Assembly: GCA_018669475.1 (NCBI GenBank)
Contig: JABHCC010000209.1
Coordinates: 1 to 64,000 of the forward strand
Reading direction: 5' to 3'
Source of the DNA: Bacteroidota bacterium
GTDB taxonomy: Bacteria; Bacteroidota; Bacteroidia; Bacteroidales; UBA12481
Length of the DNA: 64,000 bases
Shown: in pieces, positions 1 to 8,944 of the stretch
Layout of the letters: every line of letters starts with the position of its first letter
Numbering within the stretch: the stretch's first letter is position 1
Notes under the pieces: generated by a model
Databases searched by the model: none
Seen by the model: the letters and a program-made list of their open reading frames with translations, nothing else
What the model was told of the DNA's origin: nothing
Program-made: the position numbers and the translations under genes

Positions 1-2
1 AA

Positions 3-74
3 CTGGTCGCTCGCATATTTGCTGTTATTGAGAGAGGAACACCCTATGTGAACACTGCAAAGTTCGCAGCCTGA
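3..74 (+). CDS. C-terminal end of a gene cut by the window edge, possibly an IS110-type transposase
   Basis: A frame open from the window edge ends with TGA at 72-74 and encodes 23 residues containing RIFAVIERGTPYV. From memory, IS110-family transposases of Bacteroidota end in a similar segment (helix, then a GTPY-like motif), so this may be the tail of such a transposase, which acts as a recombinase in the cytoplasm. The rest of the gene lies outside the window and no inverted repeats can be seen. The piece is too short to be sure; it could also be a chance open frame. What is seen is only the open frame; the family is inferred. Confidence 0.35.
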   Translation: MVARIFAVIERGTPYVNTAKFAA

Positions 75-171
75 AAAAAATGAGCTAGAAATTTGGTTTA
101 GTCTTAGAATACGTAACCTCGCAACCATTCCCCCCCTTTTCGTATCTTCACGCCCATAAGAATTGTTTGAC

Positions 172-3100
172 ATGAAGACAAATTTTCGAATCTGGAATCG
201 GCTGGCCGGCTGGTCAACTTTTTTAATAGCTTTTATCACCTATTATCTTACTATGGAACCCACAGTATCATGGTGGGATTGTGGTGAGTTTATTGCTTCT
301 GCATCTAAACTGGAAGTTGGACACCCCCCAGGGGCTTCCTTGTTTATGCTTATCGGCCGTGTGTTTGCTTCCATCGCTCCCGATCCTACGAAGGTGGCCT
401 GGATAATTAACCTGATTTCTGTTCTGGCAAGTGCATTTACAGTGCTTTTTTTGTTTTGGACCATAACGCATATGGGTCGAAAACTTATTGCTTGGAATAA
501 AGCTTACTCACTTACAGAAAAGATAATGATAATAGGTGCAGGATTGGTGGGAAGCCTGGTTTTCGCTTTTTCAGATTCTTTTTGGTTTTCAGCTGTCGAA
601 GGGGAAGTATATGCTTTGTCATCATTGTTTACAGCAGTGGTTTTTTGGGCAATTCTCAAATGGGAGGCTGAATGGGATAGCCCTTATGCTTTGAGATGGA
701 TTTTATTGATCGCTTATCTGATGGGATTGTCGATTGGAATTCACCTCCTTAACCTTCTTGCAATTCCGGCTATTGTATTCATATACTATTTCAAAAAATA
801 TCCCACCTCCCTAAAGGGAATATTATTGACTTTCGCTCTGTCGGTTTTCCTCGTGTTGTTTATCATGTATGGTGTAATTCCGGGAGTGGTTACTCTGGCT
901 TCATGGTTTGAATTGTTTTTTATAAATCTCTTTGGTTTACCATTTAATTCAGGGGTAATCATATTTGCCATTTTAATTATCGGATTAACTGCCTGGGGGA
1001 TTTATGAGACACATAAGCGGGGTAAAGTGCTATGGAATACAGTGTTATTGGCTTTTTCAGTTATTATGCTTGGATATTCATCTTATGCAACCATTGTGGT
1101 GAGGGCCAATGCAAATCCACCAATGGAGCAGAATAATCCTGATGAGGTGTTCAAATTGATAAAATACCTGAACCGGGAACAATATGGAGACCATCCTTTG
1201 TTGTATGGAGCATATTTCAATGCTCCTGTTATCGGACAGAAAAAAGGAAAGCCAACCTATACACGGATAGATGGAAAGTACGAAATTACAGATCGTGTTA
1301 ATAAACGGGTATATGATAAGCGATTCATGACGATATTCCCTCGTATGTGGCACAACAGTCCTGCACATGAAGCATCATATAATGAATGGGCTCAGATTGA
1401 GGGCAGTCCGATTCAAGTGAAAAATAACGAGGGAGAACCTAAGCTGATTAACAAACCAAAATTCGGAGAGAACCTCAGGTTTTTCTTCTCATATCAGTTG
1501 GGACATATGTACTTCCGTTATTTCATGTGGAATTTTGTTGGGCGTCAGGATGATATCCAGTCGCACGGAGGGATACAGCATGGAAATTGGATGAGTGGAA
1601 TAAAGTTTATTGATGAGGCCAGGTTGGGTCCACTGGATAAACTACCGGATACAGCCAGGAATCACAGAGCCAGGAATGTGTATTATTTCCTGCCGTTTCT
1701 ATTAGGTTTGTTTGGAGTTATCCATCAATACAGAAAGGGAAACAAGGATTTCTGGGTGATTTTTCTATTATTCCTGTACACCGGAATAGCTATAGTTGTA
1801 TACCTGAATCAATGGCCTAACCAGCCACGAGAAAGGGATTATGCATTTGCCGGCTCCTATTATTCGTTTGCCATTTGGGTTGGATTAGGAGTTTTGGGCC
1901 TGTTTAGTGCTTTGAAGAGAAAAGCAAACTCTGAATCCCGATCATGGACCGAAACAAGATTTGGCCCCCTGGGAGGGATTGGGATTGTTTTGCTTGGATT
2001 GTTGATTCCCACCTTAATGGCTTTTGAAAATTGGGATGATCACGATCGCTCAAATCGATATATGGCTCGGGATTTTGCATACAACTACTTGAATTCGTGT
2101 GCCCCCAATGCTATTTTATTTACAAATGGGGATAATGATACCTTCCCATTATGGTATGCTCAGGAGGTTGAAGGTGTTAGAACTGACGTTCGGGTAATCT
2201 GTTTACCTTACCTCGCAGCCGACTGGTATATTGAGCAAATGACACGTAAGGCATATGAATCTGAACCCATTCCATTTAGTCTTAGCCCTGAGCAATATCG
2301 TATGGGAAAACGTGACTACCTCCCGTTTTTTCAACGTATTGAAGGGGCAGTTAACCTGAAAGATGCGATAGATTTTGTTGCTTCGGATGATGAGGGATCA
2401 AAAGTTCCATTACGGGATGGGACATCAATTGATCATTTTCCGACAAATAAGTTTAAACTGCCTGTCGATTCAGCAAAAGTAGTTCGGAATGGTACTGTTC
2501 CGCCCGAAGATGCTGATAAAATTGTTCCTGAAATAGTTTGGGAAATAAAGCGGGGGGGAATCGGAAAAAATGACCTGATGATTCTGGATTTACTAGCGCA
2601 TAACAACTGGGATCGTCCTGTATATTTCACCTCCATCATGCATCAGAATATGAATGGATTAAAAGATTATTTCAGATTAGAAGGACTTGCATATCGCTTT
2701 GTACCTATAAAAAATAGTCCGGAGTCAGGTCAGACTGCCAATATTAACACCACTATTTTATATGATAATTTCATGCATGTTTTCGATTGGGGAAATATGG
2801 AAGATCCGAAAACATGGGTAGATTACTATACTCAGCGAACATCGATAATTTTAAGAATCAGATATAATCATATTCAACTGGCTGATGCATTAAGAGCAGA
2901 GGGGAAAATTGAAAAGTCAAATGCTGTTTTAGACCGAATTGTTGAAATTATGCCCGGAAGTCAGTTCCCGATGGATGTTTTTACAATTGGAATTGCTGAA
3001 TCCTATTTTCGAAATGGTGAATCAGAAAAAGCAATCAGCTTAATCAAAACCTATCTTGAGGTCGTTTATGATGACCTGGCTTATTTTCTCGATATCCAGA

Positions 3101-3249
3101 AAAAATATGGTAATGCCATGAACGCAGAGGCTCAGCAAACAGCCACGGTACTTAATGAGATTATGCGATTAGTTGAAGAATTTGAACAAACAGAGTTAAG
3201 TCAGGAAATTGAATCACGTGTTAATCTCCTGGTGAAATCGGGTTCATGA
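172..3249 (+). CDS. GT117-family (DUF2723) membrane protein
   Basis: A 1025-residue inner-membrane protein of the DUF2723/GT117 family, related to protein O-mannosyltransferase-like proteins. The N-terminal family signature is clear: WWDCGEF at residues 34-40 (Asp36 and Glu39 are likely active-site acids) followed by HPPG at 51-54. About ten hydrophobic segments fill the first 330 residues and the 500-630 region, and a soluble domain with a TPR-like helical C-terminus (about 890-1025) follows. I chose ATG at 172; an in-frame TTG at 163 adds only three residues. The stop overlaps the ATG of the deacetylase gene by four bases, so the two are translationally coupled. Family membership is firm; the substrate is unknown, probably a lipid-linked sugar donor and exported protein acceptors. 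Confidence 0.9.
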   Translation: MKTNFRIWNRLAGWSTFLIAFITYYLTMEPTVSWWDCGEFIASASKLEVGHPPGASLFMLIGRVFASIAPDPTKVAWIINLISVLASAFTVLFLFWTITHMGRKLIAWNKAYSLTEKIMIIGAGLVGSLVFAFSDSFWFSAVEGEVYALSSLFTAVVFWAILKWEAEWDSPYALRWILLIAYLMGLSIGIHLLNLLAIPAIVFIYYFKKYPTSLKGILLTFALSVFLVLFIMYGVIPGVVTLASWFELFFINLFGLPFNSGVIIFAILIIGLTAWGIYETHKRGKVLWNTVLLAFSVIMLGYSSYATIVVRANANPPMEQNNPDEVFKLIKYLNREQYGDHPLLYGAYFNAPVIGQKKGKPTYTRIDGKYEITDRVNKRVYDKRFMTIFPRMWHNSPAHEASYNEWAQIEGSPIQVKNNEGEPKLINKPKFGENLRFFFSYQLGHMYFRYFMWNFVGRQDDIQSHGGIQHGNWMSGIKFIDEARLGPLDKLPDTARNHRARNVYYFLPFLLGLFGVIHQYRKGNKDFWVIFLLFLYTGIAIVVYLNQWPNQPRERDYAFAGSYYSFAIWVGLGVLGLFSALKRKANSESRSWTETRFGPLGGIGIVLLGLLIPTLMAFENWDDHDRSNRYMARDFAYNYLNSCAPNAILFTNGDNDTFPLWYAQEVEGVRTDVRVICLPYLAADWYIEQMTRKAYESEPIPFSLSPEQYRMGKRDYLPFFQRIEGAVNLKDAIDFVASDDEGSKVPLRDGTSIDHFPTNKFKLPVDSAKVVRNGTVPPEDADKIVPEIVWEIKRGGIGKNDLMILDLLAHNNWDRPVYFTSIMHQNMNGLKDYFRLEGLAYRFVPIKNSPESGQTANINTTILYDNFMHVFDWGNMEDPKTWVDYYTQRTSIILRIRYNHIQLADALRAEGKIEKSNAVLDRIVEIMPGSQFPMDVFTIGIAESYFRNGESEKAISLIKTYLEVVYDDLAYFLDIQKKYGNAMNAEAQQTATVLNEIMRLVEEFEQTELSQEIESRVNLLVKSGS

Positions 3250-3908
3250 AAATTAAACTGTCAAAGCGGATAAAAATCAGATTGATTGTCAGACCTCCTA
3301 ATTGGGCCAGGTTTTTTTCAGGCCCGATCATCTGGAGAATGGATGGTAGCGAGAATAAATTATATCTGACTTTCGACGATGGTCCGATTCCGGAGTTGAC
3401 CCCATGGATTTTAGGTGTTTTGAAGCAACATCAGGCGAAAGCAACTTTTTTTTGTGTTGGTGATAATGTACGTAAGTACCCGGATATTTATAAGCAGATC
3501 AGAGAGGAAGGCCATGGCATTGGTAATCATACATTCAGTCATCTGAATGGCTTCAGAACCAGTATTCGGCGATATGTAAGGGATGTGTACCGGGGAAGAA
3601 AATATATTGAATCAAAACTGTTCCGCCCACCATATGGCAGACTGCGTGGGAATGCCAGACGCTTGTTAAGGGCAAGATACAGAATCATTCTCTGGGATGT
3701 TCTCAGTATGGACTATGATCAGGGAATGGAGGGTAGACAAATTGTACGGAATGTGATTGGGAATATTAAGCCTGGTTCCATAATTGTTTTTCATGATAAC
3801 AGTAAAGCCAGGGCTAATCTGGAGTATGCTTTACCTCGAATATTAGAGTATTATTCGAAAAGAGGATATGAATTTGCTAATTTGCAAACTGAACTTGAAA
3901 GTAAATAA
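3246..3908 (+). CDS. polysaccharide deacetylase (NodB domain, CE4)
   Basis: A 220-residue NodB-homology deacetylase, expected to remove N- or O-acetyl groups from a cell-surface or wall polysaccharide. The CE4 motifs are present in order: LTFDDGP at 41-47 (Asp44 base, Asp45 metal ligand), HTFSH at 95-99 (metal-binding His95 and His99), RPPYGR near 127-132, a tryptophan motif in LWDVLSMDY, and IIVFHD near the end. There is no classical signal peptide, only a basic start, so the protein may act in the cytoplasm or on the inner membrane face. Its start codon overlaps the stop of the GT117 gene (ATGA), and purD follows after 11 bases. The length is typical of the short Bacteroidota form. Confidence 0.92.
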   Translation: MKIKLSKRIKIRLIVRPPNWARFFSGPIIWRMDGSENKLYLTFDDGPIPELTPWILGVLKQHQAKATFFCVGDNVRKYPDIYKQIREEGHGIGNHTFSHLNGFRTSIRRYVRDVYRGRKYIESKLFRPPYGRLRGNARRLLRARYRIILWDVLSMDYDQGMEGRQIVRNVIGNIKPGSIIVFHDNSKARANLEYALPRILEYYSKRGYEFANLQTELESK

Positions 3909-3919
3909 TATACCATCTC

Positions 3920-5188
3920 ATGAATGTACTAATCTTAGGATCAGGAGGAAGAGAACATGCTCTTAGTTGGAAGATAGCACGAAGTCCCTTATTGAAGAAG
4001 TTATTTATTGCTCCCGGTAACTCGGGAACATCTGAGCTGGGAACAAATGTGGATATGAATCCCGGGGATTTTGCTTCAATTGTTGAATTCATCCGTGATT
4101 TTGCAATTGATCTTATTGTTGTCGGCCCTGAAGATCCATTGGTTAATGGGCTTCATGATTTTATCCGGCAGGAGCCCTTTTTTAAAAATATTGTAATAGT
4201 TGGGCCTGCGAAGGCTGGAGCAAAGCTTGAAGGGAGTAAGGAGTTTGCTAAAGAATTTATGACACGGTATGGGATTCCAACTGCACGGTATGCCAGCTTC
4301 ACCAGAGATGAGCTGACAGATGGCAAGGCCTATATTGAAACTATGAAGCCACCATATGTTTTGAAAGCCGATGGACTTGCAGCCGGTAAAGGGGTGCTGA
4401 TTATGACTGATCTTGACAATACACTTGATGAACTTGAGGCCATGCTTGACGGGAAGTTTGGTATTGCATCATCTAAAGTGGTGGTTGAGGAGTTTTTAAA
4501 GGGAGTTGAATTATCTGTGTTTGTATTAACTGATGGAGAATCATATCATATCTTACCTGAAGCAAAGGACTATAAACGAATTGGGGAGGGTGATACAGGT
4601 TTAAACACTGGCGGTATGGGTGCAGTTTCTCCTGTTCCCTTTGCTGATGATGAGTTCATGAAAAAGGTTGTTGACAGAGTTATTGAACCAACTATCTCAG
4701 GTTTGAAAGATCAGGGAATCCCATATGAAGGATTTATTTTTTTCGGACTGATTAATGTCGATGGGAATCCTTTTGTTATTGAATATAATGTGCGGATGGG
4801 TGATCCCGAAGCTGAAGTAGTCATACCAAGAATTGAATCAGACTTGCTTGAGCTTATGTCAAAAATGGGATCTCCTGAATTTGCTAACTGTCAGATTAAG
4901 TTTGACAAACGGGCAGCAACTACAGTAATGATGGTTTCGGGTGGATATCCTGAGGCATATGAGAAAGAAAAGGAGATAACAGGACTGGATAATGTAGATG
5001 ATTCAATTATTTTTCATGCGGGAGCTAAACTATCGGATGGAAAAGTATTGAGCTCCGGGGGTCGTGTTCTTGCTGTGACTTCGCTGGCAGATCAGTGGCC
5101 GGATGCTTTGAAAAACAGCTACAAAAATGCGGAAAAAATCCGCTTTGATAAGATGTATTACCGTCGCGATATAGGATTTGATCTTTAA
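3920..5188 (+). CDS. purD: phosphoribosylamine--glycine ligase
   Basis: GAR synthetase joins 5-phosphoribosylamine to glycine with ATP, the second step of purine biosynthesis in the cytoplasm. The 422 residues match the family's usual length. The N-terminal domain begins MNVLILGSGGREHAL; the ATP-grasp core shows VLKADGLAAGKGV and then GGMGAVSPVP, and the metal-binding EYNVRMGDPEAEV lies near 290. The C-terminal domain is complete. It lies 11 bases after the deacetylase and 11 bases before the DUF6427 gene, so all are probably one transcript. No other purine gene is nearby. Confidence 0.98.
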   Translation: MNVLILGSGGREHALSWKIARSPLLKKLFIAPGNSGTSELGTNVDMNPGDFASIVEFIRDFAIDLIVVGPEDPLVNGLHDFIRQEPFFKNIVIVGPAKAGAKLEGSKEFAKEFMTRYGIPTARYASFTRDELTDGKAYIETMKPPYVLKADGLAAGKGVLIMTDLDNTLDELEAMLDGKFGIASSKVVVEEFLKGVELSVFVLTDGESYHILPEAKDYKRIGEGDTGLNTGGMGAVSPVPFADDEFMKKVVDRVIEPTISGLKDQGIPYEGFIFFGLINVDGNPFVIEYNVRMGDPEAEVVIPRIESDLLELMSKMGSPEFANCQIKFDKRAATTVMMVSGGYPEAYEKEKEITGLDNVDDSIIFHAGAKLSDGKVLSSGGRVLAVTSLADQWPDALKNSYKNAEKIRFDKMYYRRDIGFDL

Positions 5189-5199
5189 ATTATTGCAGG

Positions 5200-6189
5200 A
5201 TGATCGGGGCATTTAAATCCCAGAGTATCACAATGCAGGTTTTAATTCCTGTTCTTGGATTTCTTCCCTTTATTACTTTCATTCTGTTTAAGGCCGAGCC
5301 CCTTCTTTCTGAACATAATGCACAAGGTTGGTTGTATACCAGCTTTGCGATCGGATTAAGCAGATATCCGGTATGGATGATCCTGTTCTCTTATTTGCAA
5401 ATGGTGGTGATCAGTTTTGTCTTATTTCGCACCAATATCAAATATGAATTATTGGGGCAACGAACTGTACTTATTTCATACCTATTTATAATAATTAGCT
5501 GTATCCCTTTGGTTCAGCAATTTTTTCATCCGGCAGGCTTGTCAAGTCTTTTCATTTTTGCAGGTCTTGTTTCTCTGTTCAGATTATACCATAACCATAA
5601 AGGCCTGCCGGATATATTTAATGCCGGAGTATTGTTAGGGCTGGCAATTTTGTGTTATCCTCCTATGATCCTGGTGTTTGTCATTTACGTATTAGCGATA
5701 GCCAGATTGAAGCAGATCAGATGGCGGGATTTTGTGGTTCTGTTGCTGGGAATCATGGTTCCTGTATGGATCGTTGTGGCCATTTTATTGATAAACAAGA
5801 ATATTGAGTATGCATGGATTGGATTTATCCAGTGGTTTGAAATCAGAACAACCTGGCCTCCACCCTTATCCGGTAATTCAATATTATGGCTCATTTGGTT
5901 TGGCTGGATCTTGCTGAGCCTCCCGATGCTAATAAATGCCGGCAGATCCCGAAAAGATGTGGGTAGACGAATACTGAATGTATTTATTCAGTTTGTCTGG
6001 ATTGTTCCCTTGATGATTTTACTATTCGAGAGGGTATCGCTCGAGGTTTGGCAACTTGTGGCCATCCCTCTTTCCCTGATATATTCAATGATAATTATAA
6101 ATTCCAGACAAAACCGGAAAACCAGCTTACTCTTTTTGTCTTTTCTGATCTTTCTGGTGGTTTTTCAAATTCAGTATTTTATTGCATGA
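5200..6189 (+). CDS. DUF6427-like polytopic membrane protein
   Basis: A 329-residue inner-membrane protein of unknown function with about nine to ten hydrophobic helices spread over its whole length and short basic loops. Its start (MIGAFKSQ), its run of helices and its location after purD resemble the Bacteroidota family DUF6427, which often sits near purD or upp in these genomes. No catalytic motif is visible. The TGA stop overlaps the ATG of the next small gene in an ATGA arrangement, so that protein is probably translated by coupling. The family assignment is from memory of context and general look, so it is moderate. Confidence 0.75.
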   Translation: MIGAFKSQSITMQVLIPVLGFLPFITFILFKAEPLLSEHNAQGWLYTSFAIGLSRYPVWMILFSYLQMVVISFVLFRTNIKYELLGQRTVLISYLFIIISCIPLVQQFFHPAGLSSLFIFAGLVSLFRLYHNHKGLPDIFNAGVLLGLAILCYPPMILVFVIYVLAIARLKQIRWRDFVVLLLGIMVPVWIVVAILLINKNIEYAWIGFIQWFEIRTTWPPPLSGNSILWLIWFGWILLSLPMLINAGRSRKDVGRRILNVFIQFVWIVPLMILLFERVSLEVWQLVAIPLSLIYSMIIINSRQNRKTSLLFLSFLIFLVVFQIQYFIA

Positions 6190-6350
6190 TGGATATTATC
6201 GCTACCATGCTTGAAATTATTTCCCTTATCAATACTTCATTCAAGGTACGTGGAAAACCCATAGTGGATTTGGCTTCAGAAGCTTTGTCACAAGGTAGAG
6301 AAATGGGACTGGATTATGTTTTAATTGTACCTGCCGGATATAAAAGTTAA
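6186..6350 (+). CDS. small hypothetical protein coupled to the DUF6427 gene
   Basis: A 54-residue ORF that starts in an ATGA overlap with the preceding stop (two consecutive ATGs at 6186 and 6189) and ends in a stop that overlaps the stop of the convergent gene. The product starts with a mildly hydrophobic helix (MMDIIATMLEIISLI) followed by a basic, soluble part ending VLIVPAGYKS. The codons look like those of neighbouring genes. A longer reading from 6048 would run inside the DUF6427 gene and is unlikely. I do not recognise a family. The coupling and the clean boundaries are the reasons for calling it. Confidence 0.6.
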   Translation: MMDIIATMLEIISLINTSFKVRGKPIVDLASEALSQGREMGLDYVLIVPAGYKS

Positions 6351-6838
6351 TCAATAATATTTGCGTCTTCGGATTCTTCATTGAAGCTATCGAAAATCCT
6401 GCCTTTACCTTTTACTATATCAAGGAATCGCCAGAACCGCTTGTCTTTCACTTGCATATCTTTGACAATTTTCTTGAGTTTTTTATCCTGATTGATTTGA
6501 TCCTGAATAAACTCCTTACAAATTTTATCAAGATGAGTTAGGCTGACAATGAGGTCAGACGACCAGAGCTCGTATTTTTTGTACAATACTTTATCAGTAG
6601 CTACAGTTTCGCTATTGAGATAATCAGGAAGAGTATTCAGCATAAAATCTTCACATGATCTGCGATGCTTCCTGTCAAGATTCGTTATTTCAATGAATTG
6701 TTTATCAATCAGAGAGATTTTGCCTTTCAATTTCAGAACATCTAATATTTCAAGATTAACCTGAATCACATCAAGCAATTCCCTGACCAGATCAATACTA
6801 TCCCGCAGGTTTTTACCAATAGCTTTTCGTTGCTCCAT
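6347..6838 (-). CDS. hypothetical helical protein
   Basis: A 163-residue, charged, mostly helical protein without signal peptide or membrane segment. The sequence is rich in Lys, Glu, Asp, Leu and Ile with heptad-like spacing (for example around 15-45 and 120-140), suggesting a helical bundle or coiled coil in the cytoplasm. No known motif is recognised. Its start is at 6838; the carboxylase gene ends 39 bases upstream on the same strand, so it could be the last gene of that transcript, though a functional link is not evident. Its stop overlaps the stop of the convergent small gene. Confidence 0.7.
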   Translation of the reverse strand: MEQRKAIGKNLRDSIDLVRELLDVIQVNLEILDVLKLKGKISLIDKQFIEITNLDRKHRRSCEDFMLNTLPDYLNSETVATDKVLYKKYELWSSDLIVSLTHLDKICKEFIQDQINQDKKLKKIVKDMQVKDKRFWRFLDIVKGKGRIFDSFNEESEDANIID

Positions 6839-6877
6839 GCTGCAAAGTTAGTAAAAACTTAAACCAAGGGGACCTTA

Positions 6878-8410
6878 TTAAAGAGGGATATTACCATGCT
6901 TTTTTGGAGGATTGGAATGACTTTTGTTTTTGGTCATCTCCAGGGCTTGTATAAGCTTTTTTCGGGTTTCTTTTGGATAAATAATTTCATCAATATAGCC
7001 AAGTTCAGCTGCTCTGAATGGGTTGGCAAAATTTTCCTTGTATTCAGCAACGGCTTCTTTCTTTTTCTCATCGTCAAGATCGCGGTAAAGGATGTTAACA
7101 GCCCCGTCTGGTCCCATAACGGCAATTTCACCAGTTGGATATGAGTAGTTTACATCTGCGCCAATATGTTTTGACGACATCACATCATAGGCTCCACCAT
7201 ATGCTTTTCTTGTGATAAGGGTAATTTTCGGCACAGTAGCTTCAGAAAAGGCATATAATAATTTTGCTCCATGTTTAATAATTCCACCCAGTTCCTGATT
7301 AGTTCCGGGAAGGAATCCCGGTACATCAACGAATGTAATCAGGGGGATATTGAAGGCGTCACAAAACCGAACAAAGCGAGCGGCTTTCACTGAAGAGTTA
7401 ATGTCTAAACAACCAGCCAGGAATGCTGGTTGATTGGCTACAATACCTACTGTTCGTCCGCCTAAACGTCCAAAACCAACGATCATGTTTTTGGCGTAAT
7501 GAGCTTGTACCTCAAGAAAATTATGGTCATCAACAACTGAATTAATAATTTCAGTTATGTCATAGGGCTTGTTTGGATCATTCGGCACAAGGTTTTGCAG
7601 TTTCTCATCCTCGCGATTGGGATCATCATTGCTTGGCTTAAAAGGAGGATCCTCAAGATTATTCGATGGGATGAATGATATCAGATCACGGATCATCATC
7701 ATGCTTTGCTCATCGTCCTGGGCAGCGAAATGGGCTACTCCGGAGTCTGCATTGTGCGTCATTGCTCCACCGAGAGCTTCCTTAGTTACTTCCTCATGCG
7801 TTACTGTTTTGATAACATCAGGACCAGTAACAAACATATATGACGATTCTTTAACCATGAAGATGAAATCAGTGAGGGCAGGTGAATATACAGCACCTCC
7901 GGCACAGGGACCTAAAATCGCCGATATTTGTGGGACGACCCCACTGGCTCTTACATTTCGGTAAAAAATATCTGCATAGCCTGCAAGACTTCTGACACCT
8001 TCCTGAATACGTGCACCACCAGAATCGTTTAGTCCAATGAGGGGCGCACCCATTTTTACGGCCATATCCATAATCTTGACGACTTTGTCAGCATTCGACC
8101 GGCTCATGGTTCCGCCAAAAACAGTAAAATCCTGGGCAAAGACATACACTAATCGATCATCGATTTTTCCATAACCGGTTATCATACCATCACCAGCTAT
8201 TTTTTTGTCTTCCATTCCAAAATCTTTGGTCTGATGCTTGACCAGCTTGTCAATTTCAACAAAAGAGCCCGGGTCAATCAAATCATTGATTCTTTCCCTG
8301 GCTGTTTTTTTGCCGGCATTATGTTGTTTGTCAATTCTCTTTTGACCCCCGCCTAACTCGGCAGCTCTATTTTCGGATTCTAGTTTATCGAACTTTGATT
8401 GTAGTGACAT
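6878..8410 (-). CDS. acyl-CoA carboxylase carboxyltransferase (beta) subunit, propionyl-CoA type
   Basis: A 510-residue carboxyltransferase that moves the carboxyl group from carboxybiotin to an acyl-CoA, most likely propionyl-CoA giving methylmalonyl-CoA. It has both crotonase-fold halves: the N-terminal half carries [14 protein letters not shown] and a [13 protein letters not shown] oxyanion segment, and the C-terminal half carries [10 protein letters not shown] and [13 protein letters not shown]. The length fits PccB/MmdA. It is the last of three adjacent genes (biotin carboxylase, carrier, this) spaced by 10-14 bases, so the complete enzyme is encoded in one operon. A role as a decarboxylase subunit is less likely because a biotin carboxylase rather than a membrane pump accompanies it. 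Confidence 0.95.
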   Translation of the reverse strand: MSLQSKFDKLESENRAAELGGGQKRIDKQHNAGKKTARERINDLIDPGSFVEIDKLVKHQTKDFGMEDKKIAGDGMITGYGKIDDRLVYVFAQDFTVFGGTMSRSNADKVVKIMDMAVKMGAPLIGLNDSGGARIQEGVRSLAGYADIFYRNVRASGVVPQISAILGPCAGGAVYSPALTDFIFMVKESSYMFVTGPDVIKTVTHEEVTKEALGGAMTHNADSGVAHFAAQDDEQSMMMIRDLISFIPSNNLEDPPFKPSNDDPNREDEKLQNLVPNDPNKPYDITEIINSVVDDHNFLEVQAHYAKNMIVGFGRLGGRTVGIVANQPAFLAGCLDINSSVKAARFVRFCDAFNIPLITFVDVPGFLPGTNQELGGIIKHGAKLLYAFSEATVPKITLITRKAYGGAYDVMSSKHIGADVNYSYPTGEIAVMGPDGAVNILYRDLDDEKKKEAVAEYKENFANPFRAAELGYIDEIIYPKETRKKLIQALEMTKNKSHSNPPKKHGNIPL

Positions 8411-8424
8411 ATTATTATTTTTTT

Positions 8425-8934
8425 TCAGTCCAGAATTACCATTACCTGTCCACTGTCTACGGTATCACCTTCCTGTACTAATACTTCCTTAATTATTCCG
8501 TCTTTACCAGCTTTGTATTCACTTTCCATTTTCATGGCAGATACAATCACCAATGTTTCATCTTTTAAAACCTCTTGACCGGGTTTTGCCATCACGCTAA
8601 CAATTTTCCCGGGCATTGGAGCCAGTATGCGATTACCTCCTTCTTCCTGCTCGTCGCCCTTTCTGGCCTTTTGGTATTTAGCAGCAGCGTCTACAATTTC
8701 AAGCTCATATCTGGTAAAGAGGGTATTGACAATATATTCCCTTGGATTAACACCAGGGATTGTTTCAACATTATAAGATTTCCCGTTATACAAGATGGAG
8801 TACACCCCATCTTCTACCATCAGAATATCCAGATTGTATTCTTTACCGTCAACCATGAAGCAGAAGTTGGTGCCATTTTGGACACGAAGTTCAATCTGTG
8901 CTTCCCTGTTTAGTTTTGCAATATCAATTTGCAT
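8425..8934 (-). CDS. biotin carboxyl carrier protein of the acyl-CoA carboxylase
   Basis: A 169-residue carrier. The C-terminal biotinyl domain (about 100-169) has the biotinylation motif AMKMES, preceded by a PMPGKIV segment and followed by [11 protein letters not shown], as in biotin/lipoyl attachment domains. The N-terminal 95 residues form a separate beta-rich domain that probably contacts the other subunits. It lies 10 bases after the biotin carboxylase gene and 14 bases before the carboxyltransferase gene, all on the minus strand. The swinging carrier moves carboxybiotin between the two catalytic subunits in the cytoplasm. Confidence 0.95.
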   Translation of the reverse strand: MQIDIAKLNREAQIELRVQNGTNFCFMVDGKEYNLDILMVEDGVYSILYNGKSYNVETIPGVNPREYIVNTLFTRYELEIVDAAAKYQKARKGDEQEEGGNRILAPMPGKIVSVMAKPGQEVLKDETLVIVSAMKMESEYKAGKDGIIKEVLVQEGDTVDSGQVMVILD

Positions 8935-8944
8935 AGTTGTAAAA

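Noticed and set aside
1078-1368. Minus-strand ORF of 96 codons inside the GT117 gene
   Set aside because: Antisense shadow of a well-conserved gene with unlikely composition.
6048-6185. N-terminal part of a 100-codon frame before the small gene at 6186
   Set aside because: It lies in another frame of the DUF6427 gene; the ATGA-coupled start is simpler.
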